Of a DNA stretch of 64,000 nucleotides, positions 63,468 through 64,000 are shown in pieces. The stretch spans positions 1-64,000 of the forward strand of contig NZ_JABERI010000036.1 in NCBI RefSeq assembly GCF_013004375.1, written 5' to 3'. The DNA comes from Acinetobacter terrae (GTDB taxonomy: Bacteria > Pseudomonadota > Gammaproteobacteria > Pseudomonadales > Moraxellaceae). The position numbers and the translations under genes were made by a program. The notes beneath the pieces are model-generated. The model ran no database searches and had not been told where the DNA came from. It saw only the letters and a list, made by a program, of their open reading frames with translations. Position 1 is the first letter of the stretch. The number at the start of each line of letters is the position of its first letter.

Positions 63468-64000
63468 TCACGATTTGGTTTTAATTTCCCTTTGAGTTAT
63501 TAAATATTTTTGAGCCATAAACTTTTCCTCATTCTCTTTCGGCTGTGTCAAAGTCCATTGGCTATTCGCATCAAGTTCCCAGGCTCTTGTATTATCTTTT
63601 AAATAGCTGAGCAGGCCATCTTGGATAATCTGTTTTTTAATTTTTTTATTCTCAATTGGAAAACAGCTTTCAACTCTGGAGAATAAATTTCTCCCCATCC
63701 AGTCGGCGCTGGCACAATATAATTTTTCTGCACCATTATGATAAAAATAATAAACACGGGTATGCTCTAAATATCTTCCAACAATGGAACGCACTGTAAT
63801 ATTTTCAGATAAGCCTTCAACTTGTGGTCGTAAACAGCAAATTGAACGGATAATTAAGTCAATTTTTACTCCGGCTTGTGAAGCTTGATATAAAGCCGAG
63901 ATCAGTTGAGGCTCAGTTAATGCATTCACTTTAATAATAATACGCGCAGGTTGGCCTGAAAGGGCAAACTGAGTTTCCTGTTCAATATAGTGTAAAAGCT
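63468..64000 (-). CDS. ppk1: Polyphosphate kinase 1, C-terminal part (cut by window end)
   Basis: The frame is open to base 64000, so the start lies beyond the window. Visible: [38 protein letters not shown], the phosphate-binding [20 protein letters not shown], and [20 protein letters not shown], all conserved in the last third of PPK1. PPK1 makes polyphosphate from ATP. It converges with the paa operon. Confidence 0.94.
   Translation of the reverse strand, partial: LLHYIEQETQFALSGQPARIIIKVNALTEPQLISALYQASQAGVKIDLIIRSICCLRPQVEGLSENITVRSIVGRYLEHTRVYYFYHNGAEKLYCASADWMGRNLFSRVESCFPIENKKIKKQIIQDGLLSYLKDNTRAWELDANSQWTLTQPKENEEKFMAQKYLITQREIKTKS

Noticed and set aside
1..64000. CRISPR arrays, tRNA or rRNA genes and prophage structural genes
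   Set aside because: No regularly spaced repeats, cloverleaf sequences, rRNA signatures or phage modules were seen on either strand.

Overview
The window looks like a chromosomal segment of an Acinetobacter species. The evidence is a low-GC background, a DcaP-type porin, Acinetobacter-like transposase relics (IS66, IS982, IS3, IS5, ISNCY, IS200/IS605) and a complete phenylacetate (paa) cluster. It combines catabolic islands with stress genes and a dense field of decayed mobile elements. No tRNA, rRNA, CRISPR array, prophage or replication origin was seen.

Positions 1-11560 hold a cyclohexanecarboxylate degradation locus. An etfA end, an acyl-CoA dehydrogenase and glutaryl-CoA dehydrogenase are followed, after a TnpB element, by a MarR-type regulator (BadR-like) that diverges from badH, badI, aliB and aliA and a DcaP-like porin. 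Together they describe uptake, CoA activation, ring dehydrogenation, ring cleavage to pimeloyl-CoA, and lower-pathway steps toward crotonyl-CoA with ETF as electron acceptor. The ring-hydrating enzyme (BadK-like) is not in the window.

Positions 11560-23970 hold an IS66 relic carrying a group II intron domain V, a large lipoprotein, a three-gene MacAB-like export operon, a ParB-like/SulP pair, a cytochrome b561, a VIT-family transporter, and an eptA remnant cut by an IS5-type element. A 158-bp internally deleted derivative of the same IS type lies nearby. Positions 24500-30570 hold a group of exported heme- and oxidant-related proteins (SOUL, catalase-like, HIU hydrolase/transthyretin-like, HbpS/GlcG-like) next to a two-component system. 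A GGDEF protein follows.

Positions 32380-41000 mix transposon debris with small genes: a YdhR-like monooxygenase, two paralogous 49-residue proteins, a (6-4)-photolyase locus with a frameshifted DUF2256 gene, nudC and a cold-shock gene. Positions 41600-46583 hold an AT-rich accessory block: a GTP cyclohydrolase II, a MipA/OmpV protein, a LysR regulator and divergent trpB-trpA genes. A decayed second copy of the TnpB element follows.

Positions 48131-63208 are the paa region: a likely phenylacetate MFS importer and paaZ on the minus strand, divergent from paaABCDEFGHJKXY. No paaI is present. Similar promoter sequences upstream of the importer, paaZ and paaA suggest shared PaaX control. The window ends inside ppk1.
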